Shown: piece by piece, positions 7,290-14,777 of the stretch
Layout of the letters: each line of letters starts with the position of its first letter
Numbering within the stretch: position 1 is the stretch's first letter
From: an uncultured Acidimicrobiales bacterium
GTDB taxonomy: Bacteria; Actinomycetota; Acidimicrobiia; Acidimicrobiales; AC-14
NCBI GenBank assembly: GCA_902805665.1
Contig: CADCTB010000143.1
Coordinates: 1 to 55,675 of the forward strand
Direction of reading: 5' to 3'
DNA length: 55,675 nt
Made by a program: the position numbers and the translations under genes
Notes under the pieces: model-generated
The model's database searches: none
Seen by the model: the letters and a program-made list of their open reading frames with translations, nothing else
What the model was told of the DNA's origin: nothing

Positions 7290-8053
7290 GCAACCCTCTC
7301 TTCGCTCAGGCGTTCCACCAGCGATTCTACTGCTCGAACCGCCGGAGAGGCGGGGGCAAAGTCGAGAGGCGCCAGCTGGCGGCGTTCGGCCTCGGCCAGG
7401 TCCTCGTCCCACGGCACCGAAGCGATGACGTCGAGCCCGGTCCCCTTGGCGATCATCTCCACGTCGTCCGGCTCACGGACCTTGCTGGCCACCACCATGA
7501 CCCGCTTGGGGTTCTCGGGGTCGAGGTCGGCCATGCGGGCCAGGCGCCGGCCCGACAGCAGGGACTTGGCCGTGGGCTCCACCACGATCAGGATCGTGCT
7601 GGCCCAGCTCCCCCAGCCGGTGAAGGCCTGCCTGGTGCCGCCGGGCAGGTCGCCGACCACGTTCCACCGTCCTTCGGGGAGCTTGTTGATGATGAAGCGG
7701 AAGGCCATCTGCGACCGCCACAGGTTCTTGGGGTCGCCCATGATCTTGCCGAACTGCAGGAACCGGACGCCGTCGGGTGCTTCCACCGACCACTTCTCGA
7801 CCGCCTCGAAGGGGTCGACGTCGGGGTTCAGCCGCCAGCGGGGGCCCTCCTCGCCCTCCTTGCGCTCGATCACCGCGTCGTCCGGGATGGGCGGGGTGCG
7901 GTCGATGGCCAGGCCGAGGGAATAGGCAAGGCCGGGGAGCGGGTCGGAGTCGATGGCCAGGACCTTGTGGTCCTGGCGGGCGAGCTGCCGGGCGAAGGTG
8001 CCGGAGATCGCGGACTTCCCGGCCCCTCCCTTGCCCACGAATGCCAGTCTCAT
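7286..8053 (-). CDS. CooC/ParA-like P-loop ATPase (partner paralogue, no Cys/Sec motif)
   Basis: 255 aa, ATG start overlapping the upstream propeller stop (ATGA); its own TGA overlaps the ATG of the seleno-ATPase. The N-terminus MRLAFVGKGGAGKS holds the deviant Walker A with signature Lys. 'LAIDSDPLPGLAYSLG' and 'VVGDLPGGT' correspond to the switch regions, and 'VVEPTAKSLLSG' plus 'VMVVASKVREPDD' match the same strands in its neighbour. The segment where the neighbour has its U-L-U-C motif instead reads 'GKIMGDPKNLW', without Cys. The two are therefore clear paralogues, one metal-site-bearing and one not. They could form a heterodimer or act in turn; this is inference. Confidence 0.85.
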   Translation of the reverse strand: MRLAFVGKGGAGKSAISGTFARQLARQDHKVLAIDSDPLPGLAYSLGLAIDRTPPIPDDAVIERKEGEEGPRWRLNPDVDPFEAVEKWSVEAPDGVRFLQFGKIMGDPKNLWRSQMAFRFIINKLPEGRWNVVGDLPGGTRQAFTGWGSWASTILIVVEPTAKSLLSGRRLARMADLDPENPKRVMVVASKVREPDDVEMIAKGTGLDVIASVPWDEDLAEAERRQLAPLDFAPASPAVRAVESLVERLSEERVA

Positions 8054-9588
8054 GAGGAAACCACCTGTCTGTTCTGGGCGTCGATCGGGGTGGAGGCGCC
8101 GCCGCGGTTGCGCCGGGAGAGGGCCAGGACGAAGAAGGCGCCGCCGAGCAGGACCGCCAGCCCGGCGCCGAGGACGAGCGGGCGCCCGCTGGTGCCGGGG
8201 AGGTCGACCGGGGCGAAGTTCACGTCCTGGCGACCGGTGTTCACGTTCCCTGCGCTGGTGTCGACCCACGCGGCGAAGAGCTTGCCGTCGCCGTGGGCCA
8301 GGCCCAGCTTGGTGCCGAGGTCGGTGCCGTATTCATCGCCGAAGGTGGGACCGATGGCCTCTTCGAAGGACCGCACCGAGAGGCGGACGTTGTCGAAGGT
8401 CTTGCCACCGTCGGTGGAGGTGGCCAGGTAGGCGTCGAGCAGCTCCTTCTTCTCCGGGTCGTTGCGCCCGTCGAGGAAAAGGATGCTCACCCGGTTGCCG
8501 GGGCCCACGTCGACCTTGGGCAGGAACTGGGCGGTGCCGTCGGCCCCGTTGTCGTTGACCTTGACCGGCTTGGTCCAGCTGGAGCCACCGTCGGACGAGC
8601 TGCGCAGGAACACGTCGTCGTCGCCGTCGCGCCCGTCGGCCCACGTGGCGTACAGCTTCCCGTCGGACGACGCCGCCAGCTGGGGCAGCTCGGGCAGGAA
8701 CGGCAGGAAGCGCCGGGTGGCGAGGATGTCGCTCTCGAACTCCGTCCCGGGGGCGAAGGTCTTCCCCCCGTCGGTGGAGCGGGTGAGGACCAGGGCGAAC
8801 GGGTTCTCGGCCGGCGGTCCCGGCTGGTTCTCGAAGTCACGCCGGTTGCCCTTGAGATCCTGGTACATGACCACCAGGTGGCCGTCGTCGTCGACCAGGG
8901 GACTTGGGGCGACCACCCGCTCCCGCTGGGCGTCGCTGACCCGGACCGGGGGCGAGAAGGTGCGCCCGCCGTCGTCGCTGCGGGCGGTGACGATCTGCGG
9001 CGGCCGGCCGGAGAACCGCAACAGGCCCACCTCGTCGGCCTGCAGCCAGGTGGCGTACACCGGGCCCTTGGGGTCGACCGTCACCCGGGGCATGAAGGTC
9101 AGGGCTCCGGCGATCCGGGTGGGGAGCGAGAGGGTCCTGCCACCGTCGGTGGAGGTGGAGATCCAGAGGTTGTCGGGCCGGTTGCCGTTCCCGACCAGGT
9201 TCACGTAGGTCACGTACAGCGTGCCGTCGGGCGCGAAGGCCAGGTCGGGGGCGAAGGGGCACGGCTCGTTCTGGGAGGCCGTGCAGCCGGTGATGCCGGG
9301 GGGCAGGGGTAGGACGGTCTGCTCCCAGCTCTCGCCGCCGTTGTAGCTGTAGGCCAGCAGGGCGGAGTACCCGGGCCGGTCCTTGCGGTAGCTGACGACG
9401 ACATTCCCCTTGCGGGCCGGGTTGTAGGCGACGGTCGGGGAGTTGGAGACGTCGATGAACCCCTCACGGTTGACGAGGATGTTCCCGTTGACCTCGATGC
9501 TGCCGGGCGCCGTGAGGGCCAGGCCGACGCCGACCATCGCGGCCAAGCCGACGACCGCAGCGACAACGGCGAGCACGGTCCGCCTCAC
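8050..9588 (-). CDS. Asp-box beta-propeller membrane protein, copy 2; first gene of the ATPase operon
   Basis: Predicted 512 aa from GTG 9588. An N-terminal anchor or signal ('TVLAVVAAVVGLAAMVGVGLAL') precedes an extracellular propeller with at least six Asp boxes: NGGESW, STDGGRTL, SDDGGRTF, STDGGKTF, SSDGGSSW and STDGGKTF. A C-terminal helix ('PLVLGAGLAVLLGGAFFVLAL') and a short cytoplasmic tail end the protein. Sequence around the boxes is close to copy 1 at 4674-6158, and both end with the same anchor layout. Its stop overlaps the ATG of the first ATPase, so the four genes 9588-6081 form one coupled operon. Enzymatic activity is not evident. Confidence 0.82.
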   Translation of the reverse strand: MRRTVLAVVAAVVGLAAMVGVGLALTAPGSIEVNGNILVNREGFIDVSNSPTVAYNPARKGNVVVSYRKDRPGYSALLAYSYNGGESWEQTVLPLPPGITGCTASQNEPCPFAPDLAFAPDGTLYVTYVNLVGNGNRPDNLWISTSTDGGRTLSLPTRIAGALTFMPRVTVDPKGPVYATWLQADEVGLLRFSGRPPQIVTARSDDGGRTFSPPVRVSDAQRERVVAPSPLVDDDGHLVVMYQDLKGNRRDFENQPGPPAENPFALVLTRSTDGGKTFAPGTEFESDILATRRFLPFLPELPQLAASSDGKLYATWADGRDGDDDVFLRSSSDGGSSWTKPVKVNDNGADGTAQFLPKVDVGPGNRVSILFLDGRNDPEKKELLDAYLATSTDGGKTFDNVRLSVRSFEEAIGPTFGDEYGTDLGTKLGLAHGDGKLFAAWVDTSAGNVNTGRQDVNFAPVDLPGTSGRPLVLGAGLAVLLGGAFFVLALSRRNRGGASTPIDAQNRQVVSS

Positions 9589-9654
9589 GGGTTTCGATGC
9601 TAGCTGTCGCGGAGCCGTCAATAGTCCGCCTGCCGTCGATAGTGTGGCGCCACC
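9589..9654. promoter_or_regulatory. Divergent promoter region between the propeller operon and the DJ-1 gene
   Basis: 66 bp. Leftward, a -10-like TAGCAT (9602-9597) lies 8 nt before GTG 9588; a TTGACG (9621-9616) upstream is too close (about 13 bp) to be its ideal -35. Rightward, TAGTGT (9640-9645) lies 9 nt before GTG 9655. Both transcripts would be leaderless or nearly so. No clear operator was seen. Confidence 0.4.
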
Positions 9655-10296
9655 GTGGAGATCGCCATCCTCCTCTTCGACGGGATCACCGCCCTCGACG
9701 CCGTGGGCCCCTACGAGGTTCTGGCCATGATGCCCGAGGCGCACGTGCGCTTCGTCGCGCCGGAGCGGGGGGCCAAGCGCACGGCCCGGAACGGCGCGCT
9801 GGCCCTCATCGCCGACCACACCCTGTCCGAGGTCCCCCGGCCCGACATCATCCTCGTCCCTGGCGGCCCCGGCGAGGCGGAGATGCGCACCGACCCAGCG
9901 GTGCTGGGGTGGCTCCGCAGCGCCCACCAGACGTCGCGCTGGACCACGTCGGTGTGCACCGGCGCCCTCACACTTGCCGCCGCCGGGTTCCTCGATGGCG
10001 TCGAGGCCACCACCCACTGGTCGTCCATGGACGACCTCGCCGCTCTCGGCGCCAAGCCCATCGCCGAGCGGGTGGTGGTCAGGGACAAGGTGATCACCGC
10101 CGCCGGGGTGTCCGCGGGGATCGACATGGCCCTGCGCCTGGCTCAGCTCGAGGCCGGCGACGACGTGGCCATGGCCATCCAACTCATCCTCGAGTACGAC
10201 CCCCAACCGCCGTTCGACGCCGGCTCACCGGCCAAGGCGCCGGCCCACGTCATGGAGCTGGTCCAGGACCGCAGGCGTCGCCGGGCCGGCACCTAG
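9655..10296 (+). CDS. DJ-1/PfpI-superfamily protein (isonitrile hydratase/AraC-N-like glutaminase fold)
   Basis: 213 aa, GTG start. It opens 'MEIAILLFDGITALDAVGPYEVL', characteristic of the DJ-1/PfpI branch that includes isonitrile hydratase and the ligand domains of GlxA-type regulators. The nucleophile elbow is 'TSVCTGAL' with Cys101; 'LDGVEATTHWSSMDDL' and 'ITAAGVSAGIDMAL' are the usual following elements. The domain is complete and there is no fused DNA-binding domain. Activity could be isonitrile hydration, amidase or glyoxalase III-like; sequence alone does not decide. A strong hairpin follows the stop. Confidence 0.85.
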   Translation: MEIAILLFDGITALDAVGPYEVLAMMPEAHVRFVAPERGAKRTARNGALALIADHTLSEVPRPDIILVPGGPGEAEMRTDPAVLGWLRSAHQTSRWTTSVCTGALTLAAAGFLDGVEATTHWSSMDDLAALGAKPIAERVVVRDKVITAAGVSAGIDMALRLAQLEAGDDVAMAIQLILEYDPQPPFDAGSPAKAPAHVMELVQDRRRRRAGT

Positions 10297-10332
10297 TAAA
10301 GCCGTAGCCCTTACCGGTCGATGAAGGGAGGG

Positions 10333-10376
10333 CGACCTTCTCTCTCGATCAAGCAGCTGGGGGAGAGAGAAGGTCG
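10333..10376. terminator. 14 bp inverted repeat, probable terminator after the DJ-1 gene
   Basis: CGACCTTCTCTCTC (10333-10346) and GAGAGAGAAGGTCG (10363-10376) pair perfectly over 14 bp around a 16 nt loop. The right arm is followed by TCTCC rather than a T-run. It lies between the DJ-1 stop and the DUF5996 start at 10441 and may end transcription or act as a leader structure of the next gene. Nothing else was recognised in 10297-10440. Confidence 0.6.
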
Positions 10377-10440
10377 TCTCCCCGTTTCGCGCCCGGAGGC
10401 GTCTGATCCAGGAATGCGCAGCGCCCTAGGCTCGCTGGCC

Positions 10441-11400
10441 ATGGGCGCCACGCTGCCGGTACTCGACCTCCACCCGTGGGAGCCGGCCAAGGACACCCTG
10501 CACCTGTGGTGCCAGATCCTCGGCAAGACCAGGCTGGCCCTCACCCGGCGCCGGAACCACTGGTGGAACGTCACGTTGTACGTCTCGGCCCGGGGCCTGA
10601 CCACCCACCGGATGCCGACCGACACCGGCAACCTGGAGCTCGAGGTCGACCTGGTCGGCCACCGGCTCCGGGCCCGCACCACACATGTCGAGGACGGCTT
10701 CGAACTGGTCGACGGTCTCTCCGTCGCCGCCTTCCACGAGCAGTACCTCGCCCTGCTGGACCGGCTGGGCGTGAAGGCCGAGATCCGGTCCGAGCCCTTC
10801 GGCGTGCCGGTCACCACCCCGTTCGCCGACGACGTGCAGCACGCCAGCTATGACGGCGAGGCCGCCGGCCGGTTCCTGTCCGCGCTCCAGTGGAGTGCCG
10901 ACGTCTTCGACGAGTTCGCCGGGTGGTTCTCCGGCAAGACGAGCCCGGTGCACCTCTTCTGGCACAGCTTCGACCTCGCCTTCGCCCGCTTCTCCGGCCG
11001 GCGGGCGCCGGCCATGCCGGGTGCCGACCCGGTGACCGCGGAGGCCTACTCGCACGAGGTGGTGGCCTTCGGGTTCTGGCCGGGCGACCGGGTCAACCAG
11101 TTCCCGGCCTTCTACTCCTACACCGCCCCTGAGCCGTCCGGGCTGCGGGAGCGGCCGCTGCGGCCGGCGGCCGCGGGCTGGATCGAGCAGCGGGGCGGTT
11201 CCCTCGCCGTGCTGCCTTACGACGCGGTGCGGGAGTCTTCGGACCCTCGGGCCGACCTGCTCGAATTCCTCCAGTCCGCATACGAGGCGGGCGCTCCGCT
11301 CGCCGGCTGGGACCTCGTCGCCACCCGCTCCGACTGGTGCCCCGTCACCGTCGAGTGGTTGGCGGAGCTCACCCCTTCGACAGGAGACGACAATGGCTGA
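10441..11400 (+). CDS. DUF5996 family protein
   Basis: Predicted 319 aa from ATG 10441, after the hairpin. Diagnostic family strings are 'LHLWCQILGKTRLAL', 'NHWWNVTLYVSARGLTT', 'DDVQHASYDGEAA', 'GKTSPVHLFWHSFDLAFARFSGR', 'EAYSHEVVAFGFWPG' and 'PAFYSYTAPEP'. The family is common in actinobacteria and proteobacteria; its biochemical role is unknown to me. There is no signal peptide or membrane segment, so it is cytoplasmic. The 3' end overlaps the next gene by 8 nt, suggesting co-translation with the UBP zinc finger protein. Confidence 0.85.
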   Translation: MGATLPVLDLHPWEPAKDTLHLWCQILGKTRLALTRRRNHWWNVTLYVSARGLTTHRMPTDTGNLELEVDLVGHRLRARTTHVEDGFELVDGLSVAAFHEQYLALLDRLGVKAEIRSEPFGVPVTTPFADDVQHASYDGEAAGRFLSALQWSADVFDEFAGWFSGKTSPVHLFWHSFDLAFARFSGRRAPAMPGADPVTAEAYSHEVVAFGFWPGDRVNQFPAFYSYTAPEPSGLRERPLRPAAAGWIEQRGGSLAVLPYDAVRESSDPRADLLEFLQSAYEAGAPLAGWDLVATRSDWCPVTVEWLAELTPSTGDDNG

Positions 11401-11683
11401 AAGCTGCACCCATCTCGACCAGGTCGACGAGGTGACCCCGTCCAGCGGAGGTTGCGAGGACTGCATCCCGATCGGTGACTCGTGGGTGCACCTGCGCGTC
11501 TGCATGTCCTGTGGCCACGTCGGTTGCTGTGACAGCTCGAAGAACCGCCATGCCACCGCCCACTTCCACGCGTCGTCCCATCCACTGATCCAGAGCTACG
11601 AGCCCGGCGAGGACTGGTGGTGGTGCTTCGTCGACGAAACTGCCTTCGCGGTCGAAGGCGGCCCCTCGTTCTCGTACTCCTGA
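11393..11683 (+). CDS. UBP-type zinc finger protein
   Basis: 96 aa from ATG 11393. A complete zf-UBP domain: C5 and H7 ('SCTHLDQV'), 'GCEDCIPIGDSWVHLRVCMSCGHVGCCDSS', then 'HATAHFHASSHPLIQSYEPGEDWWWCFVD'. In eukaryotes this fold binds the C-terminal Gly-Gly of ubiquitin; the stand-alone bacterial form is widespread in actinobacteria and its ligand is unknown. The start lies inside the end of the DUF5996 gene, and RNase D begins 3 nt after its stop. Confidence 0.9.
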   Translation: MAESCTHLDQVDEVTPSSGGCEDCIPIGDSWVHLRVCMSCGHVGCCDSSKNRHATAHFHASSHPLIQSYEPGEDWWWCFVDETAFAVEGGPSFSYS

Positions 11684-11686
11684 CCC

Positions 11687-12814
11687 GTGCTCGTCGCCGA
11701 CGACACCGGATTCGCGGCGCTGGTCGACGAGCTTCTCGAGGCCGAGGCGTACGGCCTCGACGCTGAGTTCCACGGGGAGAGCTCGTACTACCCCCGCCTG
11801 GCGGTGCTGCAGGTGGCGACGCCCACTCGTGCTGCCGTGGTCGACGCCACCCTCGTCGACGTCAGCCCGCTGCGGGCCGTACTCGAGGGCCCCGGGCTGA
11901 TGGTCGCCCACGCCGGCGAGCAGGACCTCCAGGTGCTGCAACGGGCCACCGGGGCCATTCCCGCCCGGATGCTCGACACTCAGATCGCCGCCGGATTCCT
12001 GGGCTTCGGCTCGCCGTCGCTGCTCAAGCTGGTCTCCGAGCTCCTCGGCGTCCGCCTGGAGAAGGGCGCCCGCATGAGCGACTGGTTCAAGCGGCCGCTC
12101 ACGCCGGAGCAGATCACCTATGCGGCCGCCGACGTCCTCCACCTCCTCGACCTGCGGGCCGTCCTGGAGGAGCGGCTCACGGCCGCCGGTCGCCTGGAAT
12201 GGGCCTTGGAGGAGTGCGAGCTGCACCGGCGCGTCCGCCAGCCGGACATCACCGCCGTCTGGTGGCGGGTCAAGGGCTACCGGCAGCTGCGGGGGAAGTC
12301 CCGCGGCGTGGCCCAGGAGCTGGCGGCCTGGCGGGAGACTGCCGCCATGGCGGCCGACAAGCCGGCCCGGCGCATCCTCGCCGACGAGGCTTTGATGCTC
12401 CTGGCGGAGCGTCCTCCGCGGTCCGCGCGGGACATGCCCACATCGCGTCTCTTCGACGTCCGGCGCCTGTCTCCCGAGCACCTCGAGGGCATCATGGCTG
12501 CGGTGGCCCGAGGCCTCGAGCTCCCGTCAGATGCGCTCCGCCTGCCGCCCGACACCGACCTTCCGCCCCATCTGCAGCCGCTGGCCACCCTCCTGTCGGC
12601 GTGGATCGCCCAGCAGGCCCGGGACGCGTCGATCGACGTCGCGCTCGTCGCCACCCGCACCGACATCGAGGCCTTCCTGCGCCGCACGCCGGACAACCGG
12701 CTGGACCGGGGCTGGCGCGCCGACCTGGTGGGATCGACGGTGGGGAGGATCATGGCCGGAAAGGCCGCCGTGGCCTACGACGGCAACGGCCGCCTGGTGC
12801 TCGTCGATGTCTAG
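11687..12814 (+). CDS. rnd: Ribonuclease D (3'-5' exonuclease with HRDC domain)
   Basis: 375 aa, GTG start 3 nt after the zinc finger gene. The DEDD exonuclease domain shows motif I 'GLDAEFH' (D25, E27), motif II 'VAHAGEQDLQVL' and motif III 'YAAADVLHLLDL' (Tyr-x3-Asp, DEDDy type). The C-terminal part ('DKPARRILADEALMLLAERPP...') is an HRDC-like nucleic-acid-binding domain. RNase D trims the 3' ends of tRNA precursors and other stable RNAs. All catalytic carboxylates are present and the length is typical. Confidence 0.92.
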   Translation: MLVADDTGFAALVDELLEAEAYGLDAEFHGESSYYPRLAVLQVATPTRAAVVDATLVDVSPLRAVLEGPGLMVAHAGEQDLQVLQRATGAIPARMLDTQIAAGFLGFGSPSLLKLVSELLGVRLEKGARMSDWFKRPLTPEQITYAAADVLHLLDLRAVLEERLTAAGRLEWALEECELHRRVRQPDITAVWWRVKGYRQLRGKSRGVAQELAAWRETAAMAADKPARRILADEALMLLAERPPRSARDMPTSRLFDVRRLSPEHLEGIMAAVARGLELPSDALRLPPDTDLPPHLQPLATLLSAWIAQQARDASIDVALVATRTDIEAFLRRTPDNRLDRGWRADLVGSTVGRIMAGKAAVAYDGNGRLVLVDV

Positions 12815-12841
12815 GCGGAGCCCGCGCCGTGACGGCTCCTG

Positions 12842-13078
12842 GTGGTGACGACGTGGCCAACGGCGACGGTGGCCCTTACCTACTTCGACCTGTTCGACGA
12901 CACCCAGGAGATGTCGGAGGAAGTGCTCCGGTGGCGGATGCTGCTGTGGGAGCCGTGGTTCCTGGTGTGGGAACTGATCCTGGGACTGGCGGCCTGGCAG
13001 TTCGGGCGCACCGGCGATCAGCCGCCGTCCTCCTCCACCACCAGCCGGGCCAGCCGTTTGGGCGCCACCAAGGTGTAG
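12842..13078 (+). CDS. Small hypothetical membrane protein or truncated remnant
   Basis: 78 codons, possible GTG start. The central part 'VLRWRMLLWEPWFLVWELILGLAAWQFGR' looks genuinely coding and resembles the last membrane helix of small actinobacterial membrane proteins (DUF3995-like; weak resemblance). The last about 20 residues are low-complexity Ser/Thr and run 61 nt into the convergent MmcQ gene, so the natural 3' end may have been lost. It may be a leftover of a longer gene. Low confidence that it is expressed. Confidence 0.3.
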   Translation: MVTTWPTATVALTYFDLFDDTQEMSEEVLRWRMLLWEPWFLVWELILGLAAWQFGRTGDQPPSSSTTSRASRLGATKV

Positions 13079-13386
13079 GAGGTGCGGACCCACTCCTCGA
13101 TCTGGCGCCAGCGCTCCTCGTCAGGGTCGTCGTCGACGTTGAGGGCCACCCAACCGTGCCGGCCGAGCCCGTAGCCGGCCGGGTGCACGGCCGGGTCCGT
13201 GGCCACCACCGCGGCGGCCTCCTCCTTGGGGAGTTTGAGCGACAGGTCCCGCGCCGCCTGGTCGCTGAAGACGAAGTTCTTGCCCCGGATCCGGAACGTC
13301 GGGTGGTCGCCCCACTCGGCGATGTCGACCCGCTCTGCTTCCGGCAACCGGCCGACGATGGCCTCCAGCCGGTCCATGTTGGTCAT
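13018..13386 (-). CDS. MmcQ/YjbR family protein
   Basis: Predicted 122 aa from ATG 13386; the TGA of the upstream DUF427 gene overlaps this ATG (ATGA), fixing the start. Family features: 'MDRLEAIVGRLPEAERVDIAEWGDHPTFRIRGKNF' at the N-terminus, 'PAVHPAGYGLGRHGWVALN' in the middle and 'RTSYTLVAPKRLA' at the end. MmcQ/YjbR proteins have a CyaY-like fold and are often called DNA-binding, though the function is not settled. Small and cytoplasmic. Confidence 0.87.
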   Translation of the reverse strand: MTNMDRLEAIVGRLPEAERVDIAEWGDHPTFRIRGKNFVFSDQAARDLSLKLPKEEAAAVVATDPAVHPAGYGLGRHGWVALNVDDDPDEERWRQIEEWVRTSYTLVAPKRLARLVVEEDGG

Positions 13387-14144
13387 GACCAGGGCGTGAA
13401 CGGTCGAGGCTGGGGGACTCCGTCGATCACCAGGTCGACCTTCTCGTTGAAGAAGCAGACCAGGCCGGCGATGCGCGGGCACTCCGGCACCGGCTCGGCG
13501 TACGACCAGGCCAGGTCGCGGTGCACCTCGCCGCCGGCTCGGACCGACCAGTACCTCGCCGTTCCCTTGTAGGGGCACTGGCTGACGGTGTCCGACGGCT
13601 CCAGCAGCTCCGATGCGACGTCGTCGACGGGCAGGTACCAGCGGGTCGGCAGCCCGGTCTCGAAGAGGGCGTGGGGACGGGTCGACTCGGCGACGACCTG
13701 CCCGGCGACCTCCACCCGGATCTCGCGCTCGCTCGGGACCACGTCGACCCGTTTCGACGGATCACGGGCGTGCACGTGCACCTCCAGGGCTTCCTCGAAC
13801 CACGACACCCGCCCGTCCCACGTGAACGACCAGTGCCCTTCGACTGCCGACAGCGGCGGGCCGGGATCACCGAAGCGCATGGCGGCGCCCGCGAGCACAA
13901 CGTCGCCCACCTGCACGTCGTGCGCCACCGCCACGGACGACCCTCCGCCCGCCGACGGGCGGAACAGGTCGGCGCGCACGTCGTCCGGTGGGAAGCAGTA
14001 CGTCGGCAGCATGTCGGGGCCGTACCAGGCGAGGAGGAGGGCCCGCCGGCTGTCGGCCACCCAGACGTCGCCCGCCCGGACCCGCACCCAGCGGGGCGTC
14101 GGCTCCACCCGAGGGCCGTGCAGCGGGATGTCGAAGGACTCCAT
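13383..14144 (-). CDS. DUF427 domain protein (tandem)
   Basis: 253 aa, ATG 14144. Two DUF427 units in tandem: the first about residues 20-120 ('RVRAGDVWVADSRRALLLAW...LPTYCFPPDDVRADLF'), the second about 145-245 ('VEVAGQVVAESTRPHALFETGLPTRWYLPVDDV', 'CPYKGTARYWSV', 'DLAWSYAEPVPECPRIAGLVCFFNEKVDL'). The family is widespread in actinobacteria, with unknown function. A -10-like TAGGGT precedes the ATG by 9 nt, so the mRNA may be nearly leaderless. It is co-transcribed with the MmcQ gene through a 4 nt overlap. Confidence 0.88.
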   Translation of the reverse strand: MESFDIPLHGPRVEPTPRWVRVRAGDVWVADSRRALLLAWYGPDMLPTYCFPPDDVRADLFRPSAGGGSSVAVAHDVQVGDVVLAGAAMRFGDPGPPLSAVEGHWSFTWDGRVSWFEEALEVHVHARDPSKRVDVVPSEREIRVEVAGQVVAESTRPHALFETGLPTRWYLPVDDVASELLEPSDTVSQCPYKGTARYWSVRAGGEVHRDLAWSYAEPVPECPRIAGLVCFFNEKVDLVIDGVPQPRPFTPWS

Positions 14145-14156
14145 GGCGCCTCGACC

Positions 14157-14777
14157 CTATGCGGACAGGCCCCGGCCCTGGACGTCGATGACGTGGCCCA
14201 GCAGGCGGTCGACGTCGGGCCAGGGGAAGTCGGGGCGGGCGATGAGAAGCGACGTGATCCCGTGAACCCCGGTCCAGAGCCCGGTCGCGACGAGGAACGG
14301 GTCACCGGCAGCCAGGAAGCCGGCGTCCATGCAGCGGGCCACGTCCTCGACCAGGTGGCTGAAGGCGGTGAGGCCGGGAAGGTCGCCCTCGTCCTTCGTC
14401 GGGCGCTCGGCCCCCGGCTTGGTCATGAACAGGATGCGGTAGTGCTCCGGGTTCTCGAGGCCGAAGCGGACGTAGGCCCGGCCCCGGGCCCACAGGGCGT
14501 CGACCGGGTTGTCGGCCTTGCCCGCCGCCTCCTCCATGACCCGGTCGAGGTCGTGGAACCGGGCCTGGCACACCGCGGCCAGCAGCTCGGTCTTGTCGGC
14601 GAAGTGCATGTAGATGGAGGGCGGGGTCACCCCTGCAGCGTCGGCGATGGCCCGGATCGACACCGCGCCCTCGTCGCCGGTCTTGATGAGCAGTCGTTCT
14701 GCCGCGGCCAGGATCTCCGCCCGCAGAAGTTCACCGTCGCCCCGCCGGGCGCGGGCGCGGCGGGTGGCCGGTGTCAT
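14157..14777 (-). CDS. TetR/AcrR-family transcriptional regulator of the MMPL exporter
   Basis: 206 aa, ATG overlapping the MMPL stop (ATGA). The N-terminal helix-turn-helix spans about 18-65 ('ILAAAERLLIKTGDEGAVSIRAIADAAGVTPPSIYMHFADKTEL'). The C-terminal ligand domain has 'YVRFGLENPEHYRILFM', typical of the WHG-type TetR subgroup. Because it follows the exporter in the same operon, and a 21 bp near-palindrome lies upstream of the exporter, it most likely represses its own operon until a ligand binds. Confidence 0.9.
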   Translation of the reverse strand: MTPATRRARARRGDGELLRAEILAAAERLLIKTGDEGAVSIRAIADAAGVTPPSIYMHFADKTELLAAVCQARFHDLDRVMEEAAGKADNPVDALWARGRAYVRFGLENPEHYRILFMTKPGAERPTKDEGDLPGLTAFSHLVEDVARCMDAGFLAAGDPFLVATGLWTGVHGITSLLIARPDFPWPDVDRLLGHVIDVQGRGLSA

